IMG/VR virus record: IMGVR_UViG_3300045999_005676
Span: 1 to 36,680 of that record
Reading direction: 5' to 3' (one strand)
Length of the DNA: 36,680 bases
Source: a virus
Both the position numbers and the translations under genes were made by a program. This document shows positions 29,397 through 36,680 of this stretch, in pieces. The notes below the pieces were generated by a model, which made no database searches, was not told the origin of the DNA, and was given only the letters and a program-made list of their open reading frames with translations. How positions within the stretch are numbered: position 1 is the first letter of the stretch; the number at the start of each line of letters is the position of its first letter.

Positions 29397-32192
29397 TCAA
29401 AGAAGGTCGCCGTCTGCCTTGCGATAGGATTCTTTGACCTCTCCACCGCCAGCCATCTTTAGAAACTTGTTCACCCTAGCCATCGCCCAAGCGTTGCGTG
29501 AGTTGGGCTTACCCCCGGTAATCGTTGGCCTAAAGCTAGTGGAGAACGCACCCGCCCCCCTGCGAAACACTTTCTTTAATGCTCCAAGGGTGGGGGCTTT
29601 CCTTGTGGGGTGCTTGTCCTTGAACTCGGCAATCTTGTTCTTCAATGCTTCCTCGTTCTCGGCTGAAATCTCTATGTCGCCAGCTTTGCTTCTGGTGGAT
29701 GCTGTTCCTTCTGGGTTCTCCTTGGAGCCTTTGATTCGCTCCTTGGGAGGTGCGGGAGTTTGTGCCGCAGACTTGGGGCCGGGTCGGGCTAGTTCCTTTG
29801 CCTTCTCATCAGTCATTGGGCCACCCACAATCCAAGCGTCACAAGTTCTTTTGGCCGCACATTTAAAATCAAAAATCTCGCAGTAACCTAGATTGCCACC
29901 AATAGCGACTTCATTTGCATCCTCGCCGATGCCCTTCTTAATACACCCAAGAACTTTGCTCCTCTGGTCAAAGGCCGCACAATTACCGCAAAGCATTTTC
30001 TTGGCTGTGCCTACATCGCCTTGGAACTCGTCTGCCTTGGCTTTCCAGTAATCTTCGTTTGGCTCGTTAGGATTGGCTGGGCCGTAGTTCGCATCGTCCA
30101 CCGCTGTCTGCCTATTGGCTAGATTGGTTTTGATGTCTTGAGTTGCGATTGGGCAAGAGGCTGGTTCTGCTAGTTCTTTCTTGTCCCTTGCTTCCATCTG
30201 CCCAACCACTTTCCTTGCCCAAGCATAACCAGCATCACCACCCCATCCGTGCCACGCTTGCCATCCCTTGCCCTGTTCGTCCCAAGTTGCACCTTTCTTA
30301 TCGACTTCATGGCGATCAAAGAAGGCTTTCATTCTGCGGACGGTATCTGGGGAGAGGTTCACACCATTCATTAAATCCCTTGCTCTGGAGATGCCGACCG
30401 GGGTCATTCCCCTTTGGCTTGCTGGCTTGCCTTCCCTCACATCCAAAGCTCTTTTAGCCGCATCCCTAGCTCCTTGTGGGGGCGTGAAGTCTATCCCATC
30501 GTATTTCCCTAGCTCGATACCGCCCATCATCCCTTGAATCAGCATCTTAATAGATGCGGGGTCTAGCTTTGCTAATACCTCTTCAGTATCTTTTTTTTTA
30601 ACTTCTAAATTTTCCGAAGAAGGCTCAATCGGTTCATCTGGTTCTGGAGCATTGTCTGGTTCCTCGCCATCGTCTTGTTCGTCCTCATCGGGTTTCGGTG
30701 CTGGTTGTGGCTTTGGTGCTGGGGCGGCTGGAACTGGTTTTTCTGGCGGGACAACATCGCTGATTGTCTCTGGGGGAACGCCATATTCTTTAGCCAAGTC
30801 TTGAATTGCCTTGGCCTCGATTGCCCTTTGACGCATCGAAGCCTCCCAATCGGCTCCACGCTCTGCGTAGATGTCGGAGCCTGTGCGAAGCCCGCTCTTA
30901 AATTCTGCGATGGCACTTGCAGATTCCCGCCCAAGATCAATCGAGACATTCGCCCCGAAATTGAAGATGCCTCTAGTAGTTTTCCCGCCCTCGCTCGTTT
31001 GGATCATTCCCCTAGCAACTGCGTCTGCAATTACAATGTTCTTGATGGGGCGAAGCACCTTGTCATTCAAAAGATTCTGGTAGCGTTTGAAGGTGCGCCC
31101 TGCCTGTTGCATTTCTAGGCGAGCAGTTGGGCCGGACATGGCAGAAGGATCAACCGCAAAGGAATATGGGATTCCAAGTCCAAGACAGATATTCCGCATT
31201 AGAACTTTGTGAAACTCGATAAACGCTCCGCTAGGACGACTTGGGCCGTTGGGGAAAATAATATCCTCGCCCGGTTCTAGGTAGGAAATTTTGCCAGACT
31301 CAATCGTTTCTAGCTTGATCTGATTCCCGCTAATGTCCTCTTCGGTTGAAAGCGTGGAAAGGTCGGCGGCATTGTTGTTGTTGCGCTTTACGATCCCGCT
31401 CTGGGAGCTTGCAACCTTGGCCGCCATCTTTTCAAAGCTGGTAAGTTCGTGAATGTCGGTTGCATCATTGATGGCAGTGTGGAATGCTGAAACTCCCCGA
31501 TATTGGTCGATCCGAAGTGGATCAAAAAGGTGGAAGGCTTGGCTTGAGGGAATGGTGATTTGGTAGCTATAAAAATCCCCGATGCTTCGGTTGTAAATAT
31601 CGTAAGCCGTGGGTGCACCTGTGTTGCGATCGATATGGATTCCGCCGATAAGCTCTAGGCTGGTATAAACTTTAAAAGGGTCACCAAGTCGGTCGGCCTC
31701 AATGCCTTGGATTTTTAGATCGCCATTGGAATCACGAACCAAAACAAAAAGGAAGTCACCATCCCGCAACATCGACATAACCGCCACTTGCATAAGGGTT
31801 GATCCTGTATGCCTTGTGGAGATATCGCACTTGTCCCACCATTCGTTCCAATAGGCTTCGACATCGGTGTTTACTTGCGGATTCTGCGTCCTTGCTTGGT
31901 AGCTGATGGTTCCCGCAACATGACCTGCAAACTTCAAAAGGATTGAGCGAACCAAGCCGACATTCTCGGCCAAGTCCCTCGCCCGCTTCATCAACTCTAC
32001 ACGATCATAGTTGGAGCGATAATCTTCAGCCCCAGAAAGTGAGCTTGGCCCCTTGCGCTCCCGGCTATATTTTACGGCATCATATTCGAAGTTCTTGAGC
32101 TTCTGGCGGGCAAGAAGGCGATCCACCGCTCCCTGCGGATTGACGAAGGCAATAGCCTTGTCGATCAGATTCAATTCGGCCTTTTTCTTCAT
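29397..32192 (-). CDS. Portal protein (lambda family) with long multi-domain C-terminus, 931 aa
   Basis: Residues 1-480 are a lambda-type portal (SLSGAEDYRSNYDRVELMKR, DGDFLFVLVRDSNG, IPYSFAVDPSAMSGPTARLE, QQAGRTFKRYQNLLNDKVLR). A Pro/Asp/Glu-rich linker (485-530) follows. Residues 565-670 hold PPQGARDAAKRALDVREG, then SPDTVRRMKAFFDRHEVDKK and GWGGDAGYAWARKVVGQME, a module common in marine and freshwater phage proteins. Cys735, 738, 750, 771, 778, 784 form a zinc- or cluster-type site. The last 60 residues (KKVFRRGAGAFSTSFRP, NSRNAWAMARVNKFLKMA) match another phage-only small domain. Lambda B is about 530 aa. ATGA junction with the gpW-like gene. Confidence 0.85.
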   Translation of the reverse strand: MKKKAELNLIDKAIAFVNPQGAVDRLLARQKLKNFEYDAVKYSRERKGPSSLSGAEDYRSNYDRVELMKRARDLAENVGLVRSILLKFAGHVAGTISYQARTQNPQVNTDVEAYWNEWWDKCDISTRHTGSTLMQVAVMSMLRDGDFLFVLVRDSNGDLKIQGIEADRLGDPFKVYTSLELIGGIHIDRNTGAPTAYDIYNRSIGDFYSYQITIPSSQAFHLFDPLRIDQYRGVSAFHTAINDATDIHELTSFEKMAAKVASSQSGIVKRNNNNAADLSTLSTEEDISGNQIKLETIESGKISYLEPGEDIIFPNGPSRPSGAFIEFHKVLMRNICLGLGIPYSFAVDPSAMSGPTARLEMQQAGRTFKRYQNLLNDKVLRPIKNIVIADAVARGMIQTSEGGKTTRGIFNFGANVSIDLGRESASAIAEFKSGLRTGSDIYAERGADWEASMRQRAIEAKAIQDLAKEYGVPPETISDVVPPEKPVPAAPAPKPQPAPKPDEDEQDDGEEPDNAPEPDEPIEPSSENLEVKKKDTEEVLAKLDPASIKMLIQGMMGGIELGKYDGIDFTPPQGARDAAKRALDVREGKPASQRGMTPVGISRARDLMNGVNLSPDTVRRMKAFFDRHEVDKKGATWDEQGKGWQAWHGWGGDAGYAWARKVVGQMEARDKKELAEPASCPIATQDIKTNLANRQTAVDDANYGPANPNEPNEDYWKAKADEFQGDVGTAKKMLCGNCAAFDQRSKVLGCIKKGIGEDANEVAIGGNLGYCEIFDFKCAAKRTCDAWIVGGPMTDEKAKELARPGPKSAAQTPAPPKERIKGSKENPEGTASTRSKAGDIEISAENEEALKNKIAEFKDKHPTRKAPTLGALKKVFRRGAGAFSTSFRPTITGGKPNSRNAWAMARVNKFLKMAGGGEVKESYRKADGDLL

Positions 32193-32425
32193 GGCCCGAA
32201 TTTAGCGTAAGTCGTCAGCACCCTAGAACCATCTGCCAGCTTGATGGCATAAGTCAATTCTTCAATCGTGTCTCTGACTTCTCCAAGATTGGCTCGGCTA
32301 AAAGACCTTCCCCCGATTGAATAAGACGCTCCGGCTACCGCAATCGCTTCTAGGCACTCAAGATACTTTGTGCGGAGACTCGTTAGGGTAGCTATGGGAA
32401 GCCCGACAAATGAACCCCTAGCCAT
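32189..32425 (-). CDS. gpW-like head-tail joining protein, 78 aa
   Basis: Start ATG 32425 with GTGGGGA and TTGACA 15 nt upstream. MARGSFVGLPIATLTSLRTK, then YLECLEAIAVAGASYSIGGR, SFSRANLGEVRDTIEELTYA fits the gpW pattern: helix, small hairpin with Y-S-I-G-R, helix. It lies between large terminase and portal as W does in lambda. The in-frame GTG at 32437 is less likely. Confidence 0.75.
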   Translation of the reverse strand: MARGSFVGLPIATLTSLRTKYLECLEAIAVAGASYSIGGRSFSRANLGEVRDTIEELTYAIKLADGSRVLTTYAKFGP

Positions 32426-32448
32426 AAAAATCCCCACTTATGTCAAAA

Positions 32449-34215
32449 TTACTCAACGATTTCCTCTTGGTTAAGATCACTAGCTGTGACCTTTAACTTG
32501 CCATGCAAAGCCGCCCCCACGATGTTCATGCACTCAGCATCCATTAAGTGATTGTTTTTGCCGACTTGCTTCCAAACCATGCGTTCCCTTCCTGTAAGGG
32601 GATTCTTTACCCTAACCTTGGCCTCTGCGTTGATATGCTCAAAATAGACTAGGGGAGTATCCTCGGCAACCCATCCCTCTGTTTTTAGGAAGTTTGCCAA
32701 GATGTCCTTGATGGCCGGGTTCGACCAACGCCACACAGGGCAGAGCTTCCATTTCCAGCCATCCTTCGACATGGTTTGCTTGCCGCTGAATGGGTCTCCG
32801 TTGGCGATTCTGGCGTATGGGCGTTGAACCTTTGCGTTGCCCACGATTTCGGAGAAGCTGGCCTTGTCGGAGCCTACAAGCGCAATCCAACCGTTCTTAC
32901 AACAATTCAAATAAACGTCCCTAGTCTGATCCCCCGAATCGCAAAAGACGGCGGCGGCTTTAACTGAAAACTCCTCGGCCTTGGCTTGAATATCTCCCCA
33001 AGTCTCAAGCCTTCCCGCCCATATAAGCCTAGACTTTCCTTCGGTGTCCCAAGTCCGAACAATTGCCCAAGCGTGGAAGCCCCCTGCCTCTTGGATGTCG
33101 CAACTCATTACAGGGAACTCGCCCATGCGAATCTCTCCCATCTTGTAGGCTCCCGGCTTTATGTCGATTCGCTCGCTCTCATGCTCTAACCAAGGTTCGG
33201 CCAAGATGCGGTTAACAAAATCCTGCAAACCCAAGATTCCATTTTTGTCTTGTAGCCATTTGACCGCCAAGGAGCCGAAAGTAACCCAAGGAGCGTATAG
33301 GCCGTTGAGGTGGTAGCTTCTGCGCCCCGGCTCGCCCTTTGGGTTTGTGGCAATCCATTCCCCATCCCGAAGCATCTTTGTCTTTTGTCCGTCTCGAATC
33401 TGTCCCCTGCACTCTACGCACTCATAAAAGGCTGATGATTTTACCAGCCCAAAATCCCATTCTGTGTCGCTTAGTTTTGCGGCCTTGTCCCATTTGACCT
33501 GTTCCCAAAGTAGCTTCTGCTTGTGTCCGCAATGGGGGCAGGGAACAAAATAGAACCGCATATCCCCCTTTAGCCATTCCGCCCATATAATTGAGTCTGC
33601 GGTTGTGGGGGTGCTGGTTGAGATGATTAGGTGGTTTGGATAGGTGGCAACTCTAGCCTCTGCCAACTGCAAGGCTCCGGCTTCTTTCGATGAGGAGCCA
33701 TCGGAAAATTTATCAACTTCGTCCAAGCAGAGAAGCGAAATACTGCGAGATGCAAGACTGCTAGGCGAGTTCGACCCGGTGAACCAAAGAGATGACCGCT
33801 TAAAATGCTGTTCCAAAATCTTAATTTTATCCGTATCAATCGGCTTCTCTTTTGCTAGGGCGGGACAATCATCCACAAGGGGAAGCCATCGGGTTTCTGA
33901 AAAAGACCTTGCCAGCATTTCGCTAGGCATAACCCACAAGGCTGGGCATGGTTCTTCGGCTATTTTGTAAGCCAATCCCGCAAGGATCGTGGTTGTCTTG
34001 GATGTCTGCGCTCCCCAAACCAAAGTGACTCGCCGAATCGAATCATTCCCAAAGGCTTCAAGCGGCTCCCGAACATAGGGCGTTAGCGCAGTTGAATATG
34101 GGCCGGGTATGTTTGTGACCCTAGCCGATAGGGTTAAGTTTTCCTCGCACCATTCTGGGATAGAAAGTTTTTTCCTTGGAAGGAATAGCTCTTGAATGAA
34201 GGATTCTGTTTTCAT
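32449..34215 (-). CDS. Terminase large subunit, GpA type
   Basis: 588 aa, close to lambda A. N-terminal ATPase with Walker A-like GAQTSKTTTILAG (68-80), Walker B LLCLDEVDKF (161-170), and a typical SARVTNIPGPYSTALTPYVR start motif. A zinc-type C-x2-C pair (CPHCGHK then CVECRGQ) lies between the ATPase and nuclease parts. VMSCDIQEAGGFHAW begins the nuclease domain. DNA translocation into the prohead and end cutting by family. Follows the HNH gene with the ATG overlapping its stop region. Confidence 0.92.
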   Translation of the reverse strand: MKTESFIQELFLPRKKLSIPEWCEENLTLSARVTNIPGPYSTALTPYVREPLEAFGNDSIRRVTLVWGAQTSKTTTILAGLAYKIAEEPCPALWVMPSEMLARSFSETRWLPLVDDCPALAKEKPIDTDKIKILEQHFKRSSLWFTGSNSPSSLASRSISLLCLDEVDKFSDGSSSKEAGALQLAEARVATYPNHLIISTSTPTTADSIIWAEWLKGDMRFYFVPCPHCGHKQKLLWEQVKWDKAAKLSDTEWDFGLVKSSAFYECVECRGQIRDGQKTKMLRDGEWIATNPKGEPGRRSYHLNGLYAPWVTFGSLAVKWLQDKNGILGLQDFVNRILAEPWLEHESERIDIKPGAYKMGEIRMGEFPVMSCDIQEAGGFHAWAIVRTWDTEGKSRLIWAGRLETWGDIQAKAEEFSVKAAAVFCDSGDQTRDVYLNCCKNGWIALVGSDKASFSEIVGNAKVQRPYARIANGDPFSGKQTMSKDGWKWKLCPVWRWSNPAIKDILANFLKTEGWVAEDTPLVYFEHINAEAKVRVKNPLTGRERMVWKQVGKNNHLMDAECMNIVGAALHGKLKVTASDLNQEEIVE

Positions 34216-34518
34216 TCATCTTAAAAGCATATAGCCCTTCGCATAGGCTTCCATTGGGTTTTTATGAATCCAATCATGGCAAGCCATACAGATTGCCATA
34301 AAATATTCCTTTTCATTTAGCCTTGCCCCGAATCTTCCCCGCTTATGGTGAATCTGTGTTGCTTTCTTTCCACAGATTTCGCAAGCGGGATTCTGCTCTA
34401 AATACCACTCTCGAAGCCAAGTATAGGCACGATTTTCCCTTGCTCTTTTTTTAGAGACTGGCCGGAGCCTTCCTCCCCTTTTTAGTGGGGTTTTTCTTTT
34501 AAGTGGGGAGCGTTTCAT
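34216..34518 (-). CDS. HNH endonuclease, 100 aa
   Basis: C-x2-C (CEICGKK), H-H (IHHKRGRFGARL), then C-x2-C-H (CMACHDWIHKNP) form a zinc-finger-supported HNH site. Basic N-terminus (KRSPLKRKTPLKRGGRLRPV). HNH proteins next to terminases assist packaging cleavage in cos phages. ATG overlaps the upstream stop (ATGA). Confidence 0.9.
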   Translation of the reverse strand: MKRSPLKRKTPLKRGGRLRPVSKKRARENRAYTWLREWYLEQNPACEICGKKATQIHHKRGRFGARLNEKEYFMAICMACHDWIHKNPMEAYAKGYMLLR

Positions 34519-34688
34519 TTTTCAGAATCCCTAATATAAAAAACATACATCAAGCAGTAAATAGCATCCCAAACATCAAACTTTTTCCATTCAAAAGCAG
34601 TTGCCACAATATGCCAAATAAAAAGCGGAGTCCAAATCCAGCTTAATTTCTTATATAAAAAATCAGCAAATTGGATTATGGCGTTCAT
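34515..34688 (-). CDS. Small membrane protein, 57 aa
   Basis: ATG 34688 overlaps the preceding tiny gene (ATGA). MNAIIQFADFLYKKLSWIWT, then PLFIWHIVATAFEWKK and AIYCLMYVFYIRDSEK give two likely hydrophobic segments. Function unknown; placement between terminase small subunit and HNH is unusual for a membrane protein. Confidence 0.6.
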   Translation of the reverse strand: MNAIIQFADFLYKKLSWIWTPLFIWHIVATAFEWKKFDVWDAIYCLMYVFYIRDSEK

Positions 34689-34756
34689 TCTGTCATTGAA
34701 AGGAGAACACAAGCTAAGGCAAACATACCAAGAAAAATAACAAGTGGATCATTCAT
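34685..34756 (-). CDS. Tiny membrane peptide, 23 aa
   Basis: MNDPLVIFLGMFALACVLLS then MTE. The ATG overlaps the small terminase stop (ATGA) and its own stop overlaps the next ATG (ATGA). AAGGAG lies eight bases upstream. The coupling on both sides and strong ribosome-binding site support translation; a single membrane helix is predicted. Confidence 0.55.
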   Translation of the reverse strand: MNDPLVIFLGMFALACVLLSMTE

Positions 34757-35349
34757 TTAAAAGCTCCTTCTGCCTTTTGAATCGCTAGGAATATCTGATT
34801 CACTCCGTCCTCGATGGCTTGCTTGGCGCATTCTGGGTCGCTTGGGTTTGCTCTTGAACAGATACTTGCTGGCATTGCATCCAATAATGCACGAATCCCG
34901 CCAAGGTATTTCGTGAAAGTTTCTTGAACTTCGTCAGTCGAAAGTGTTTGTCGAAGATGAGCTTGTTCCTCATTGTGGTCTATCTCGGCTTGCCGAACAA
35001 CTTTTTGCGCTCGCTCGTAAGCATGAATGGCGGCTCTGGTAGCAATCGGGTTTGATTCTTTCGCCGCTCGCACCATAAGCCTAAATGCCGCAACCTCCAT
35101 CCGTTGCGCCCGAAGGAGCCTTCCCAGCGTATTAAGAGCGGACAAGTCCTCATCAGAAATACTTTGAGATTCTGGTTCTTCTGATTCTGGTTTTAGTGGG
35201 GGCGGGGTTCTTGCAATGGCTTGTTGGTTTTCCATCCTCCATCGCATCGCATCGGCCTCGGATGTTAGAGGCATTCCCCTTGCGACCATCTTTGAGATTT
35301 GGCCTTTGGACATCCCCCACTTTTCCACAAGCTCTGTTTGTCTTATCAT
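34753..35349 (-). CDS. Terminase small subunit candidate, Nu1-like
   Basis: N-terminal HTH (ELVEKWGMSKGQISKMVARG, MPL) then residues ADAMRWRMENQQAIARTPPP, as in Nu1-type DNA-recognition proteins. Middle helical regions (LGRLLRAQRMEVAAFRLMVR; AIHAYERAQKVVRQAEIDHN) could form the oligomerisation core. It directly precedes the large terminase block (with two small genes and an HNH between). Binds packaging sites by family. Confidence 0.75.
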   Translation of the reverse strand: MIRQTELVEKWGMSKGQISKMVARGMPLTSEADAMRWRMENQQAIARTPPPLKPESEEPESQSISDEDLSALNTLGRLLRAQRMEVAAFRLMVRAAKESNPIATRAAIHAYERAQKVVRQAEIDHNEEQAHLRQTLSTDEVQETFTKYLGGIRALLDAMPASICSRANPSDPECAKQAIEDGVNQIFLAIQKAEGAFK

Positions 35350-35382
35350 TGGTCAGTTTTACGGCTGAAGGATAGTCCTCAT

Positions 35383-36594
35383 TCATTTGGCAAGGACGGC
35401 CTTTTTGCCTGTTAGGTTTTCCCATCGCTTCACAATCACATCGCAGTAGTTGGGGTTGATTTCCATTCCGTAGCATTTTCGGCCTAGTTGCTCGGCGGCG
35501 ATTAGGGTTGTTCCGCTTCCTAAATATAAATCTGCGATAAGATATAATTCATTCCCCCATTTTTTTATAAACCAATTAACTAGCTCAATAGGTTTTTGTG
35601 TTGGGTGAACTCTTCCTTTTGTGTCTTGTGATGGCATCCCAAATATTCCCGCCCATTTAACTCTTGCGATTTCTCTTTTATGCTTGTTCTTGCTCCAACA
35701 CAACTCAAATGTGCTTCCATACATTTTGTCTGAACTTTTATCTTCCTCAAGATTATCGTTATTATTTGCTCTCTTATCCCACACTATCCAGCTTCCATCG
35801 TTTTTGTTTGGTAATAATTCAGCAAAATAATCTGCACCCCAAATAAAAATTTCTTTTACATCAGCAAAGTTGCTGAATATTGTGCTGATTAATTCATTTG
35901 TAAAATCATTGTGATCTCCTTTTACATTATCGTATTTCTTGCCGCCTATCCCGCCTTTTAATATTTCACTTTTCATACCACTATAATCAGCATTTAATTT
36001 CATCCCGTAGGGAGGGTCGGTGAAAACCATATCCGCTTTCTCACCATTCATAAGCCTAGACACATCTGCCTCGCTTGTTGAGTCGCCACAAAGCACTCGG
36101 TGTTCCCCAAGAATCCACAAGTCACCCGGCTTGGTAATTGCATCAACTGGAACTTCTGGAATTTCGTCCTCCTCGACTTCTGGCTTGGTTTGCTCCATAA
36201 GGTCGGCAAGTTCGTCCGCCCCGAAGCCTGTAATATCTAGGTCGATTTCTCCTGTATCAATTTCTTCAAGAATGTCTTTAAGAGCTGGCAAATCAAATTC
36301 TCCGCTCAATTTGTTTAGGGCTATGTTAGCCGCTTTTTCTTGTGCCTCATCAAGCCAAACCGCCCAAACCTCAACCTCTTCTTTTTGAAGTGCTGAATAG
36401 CACTTTAGCCTTTGATGGCCTCCAACAATGTTCCCGGTCTTTGCGTTCCAAGTGATCGGCTGAAGATTCCCAAGCTCGCTTAAACTTTTCGTGAGCCTTC
36501 CCAACGCATCGGAAGAAATTTTTCTTGGATTGTATGAAGCGGGCTGAAGCTCGCTGATTTTTTTTGTGATGAGGCGAGGATATTTTTCGTTCAT
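35383..36594 (-). CDS. ParB-like / DNA methyltransferase chimera, 403 aa
   Basis: Residues 1-100 are ParB/Srx-like (PASYNPRKISSDALGRLTKS, NIVGGHQRLKCYSALQKEEV). The C-terminal two-thirds is a beta-class N6-adenine/N4-cytosine methyltransferase: DPPYGMKL (193-200), HPTQKPIEL, then LYLGSGTTLIAAEQLGRKCY as motif I. Such fusions are frequent in phages and may combine site sensing with self-DNA methylation. No restriction partner is visible. ATG overlaps the small upstream frame (ATGA). The target sequence cannot be deduced. Confidence 0.85.
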   Translation of the reverse strand: MNEKYPRLITKKISELQPASYNPRKISSDALGRLTKSLSELGNLQPITWNAKTGNIVGGHQRLKCYSALQKEEVEVWAVWLDEAQEKAANIALNKLSGEFDLPALKDILEEIDTGEIDLDITGFGADELADLMEQTKPEVEEDEIPEVPVDAITKPGDLWILGEHRVLCGDSTSEADVSRLMNGEKADMVFTDPPYGMKLNADYSGMKSEILKGGIGGKKYDNVKGDHNDFTNELISTIFSNFADVKEIFIWGADYFAELLPNKNDGSWIVWDKRANNNDNLEEDKSSDKMYGSTFELCWSKNKHKREIARVKWAGIFGMPSQDTKGRVHPTQKPIELVNWFIKKWGNELYLIADLYLGSGTTLIAAEQLGRKCYGMEINPNYCDVIVKRWENLTGKKAVLAK

Positions 36595-36680
36595 TGTATT
36601 TTTATTTTCTTGACTTCTCGTAACTTTGTTTCCCTGAGCGTTTTACAGGAAACTCGCACAAAAAAATTGCGTCCCTCCTT
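36591..36680 (-). CDS. 3' end of a small basic protein, 29 codons visible
   Basis: Open frame KEGRNFFVRVSCKTLRETKL then REVKKIKIQ to TGA, which overlaps the methyltransferase ATG (ATGA). Strongly basic. It enters from the right edge in the frame that matches the frame leaving at the left edge (1-87). See the joining hypothesis. Confidence 0.4.
   Translation of the reverse strand, partial: KEGRNFFVRVSCKTLRETKLREVKKIKIQ

Noticed and set aside
1785-32446. TTGACA sites read as sigma70 -35 boxes
   Set aside because: No consistent TATAAT-like -10 is found 16-18 nt downstream, and the start codon would usually fall inside or right after it; kept only as a motif finding.
35153-35476. Minus-strand frame beginning MNEDYPSAVK with an ATGA overlap to the methyltransferase stop
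   Set aside because: It runs through the start of the terminase small subunit in another frame and reads as low-complexity basic sequence; a very short coding leader cannot be excluded.
1-36680. Integrase, attachment sites, CRISPR arrays, tRNA genes, insertion sequences
   Set aside because: None was recognised on either strand by reading the proteins and sequence. The only HNH protein is the small terminase-adjacent one, so there is no evidence for a lysogeny module in this window.

Overview
The window is a tailed-phage genome (or nearly all of one) with every convincing gene on the minus strand, packed with 1-20 nt overlaps (ATGA, GTGA and TTGA junctions). Reading in the direction of transcription (right to left), the head module has the phage lambda order: small terminase, large terminase of the GpA type, gpW-like joining protein, lambda-type portal, protease with nested scaffold, small decoration-type protein, major capsid protein. 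A gpG/gpGT-type frameshift pair and a short tape measure indicate a siphovirus. A lipoprotein/inner-membrane spanin-like overlapping pair beside an M15 endolysin suggests a Gram-negative host; I cannot name the host. No integrase, excisionase, tRNA, rRNA, CRISPR or insertion sequence was seen, and no gene-free stretch exceeds about 100 bases.

Layout. 36.7-35.4 kb: a tail of a small gene and a ParB-like/DNA methyltransferase chimera. 35.3-26.9 kb: packaging and capsid genes, ending in a strong hairpin terminator right after the capsid gene. 26.8-20.1 kb: an eight-gene accessory cassette (four glycosyltransferase-like proteins, an NAD-dependent epimerase/dehydratase, a radical SAM enzyme with a cobalamin-binding-like N-terminus, a SAM methyltransferase and a small basic protein) inserted between capsid and tail genes. 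20.0-9.4 kb: head-tail joining and tail genes, including two tandem paralogue pairs, the frameshifted tail chaperone, tape measure and a probable receptor-binding protein. 9.4-8.3 kb: lysis cassette (56-aa holin candidate, overlapping spanin-like pair, M15 endopeptidase). 8.3-0.1 kb: nucleotide and DNA metabolism and regulation (metallophosphoesterase, winged-helix-like protein, two overlapping operator-like palindromes, minimal DNA-ligase-like protein, PD-(D/E)XK-type nuclease, an SSB-tipped protein, a DnaD/DUF1376-like replication protein and several small HTH proteins).

The most interesting points are: the surface-glycan/radical-SAM cassette; a textbook -1 slippery site (CCCAAAA directly before TAG); an internal in-frame start that would make a scaffold from the protease gene; recurrent start-associated sequences (TTGACA-type and GAAATCC-type) placed a few bases before many start codons; a portal with a 400-residue multi-domain extension including a six-cysteine cluster; and an open reading frame that joins in frame across the two window ends, suggesting a circular or circularly permuted 36.7-kb genome. 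Functional names come from motifs recognised by eye; no database search was possible.
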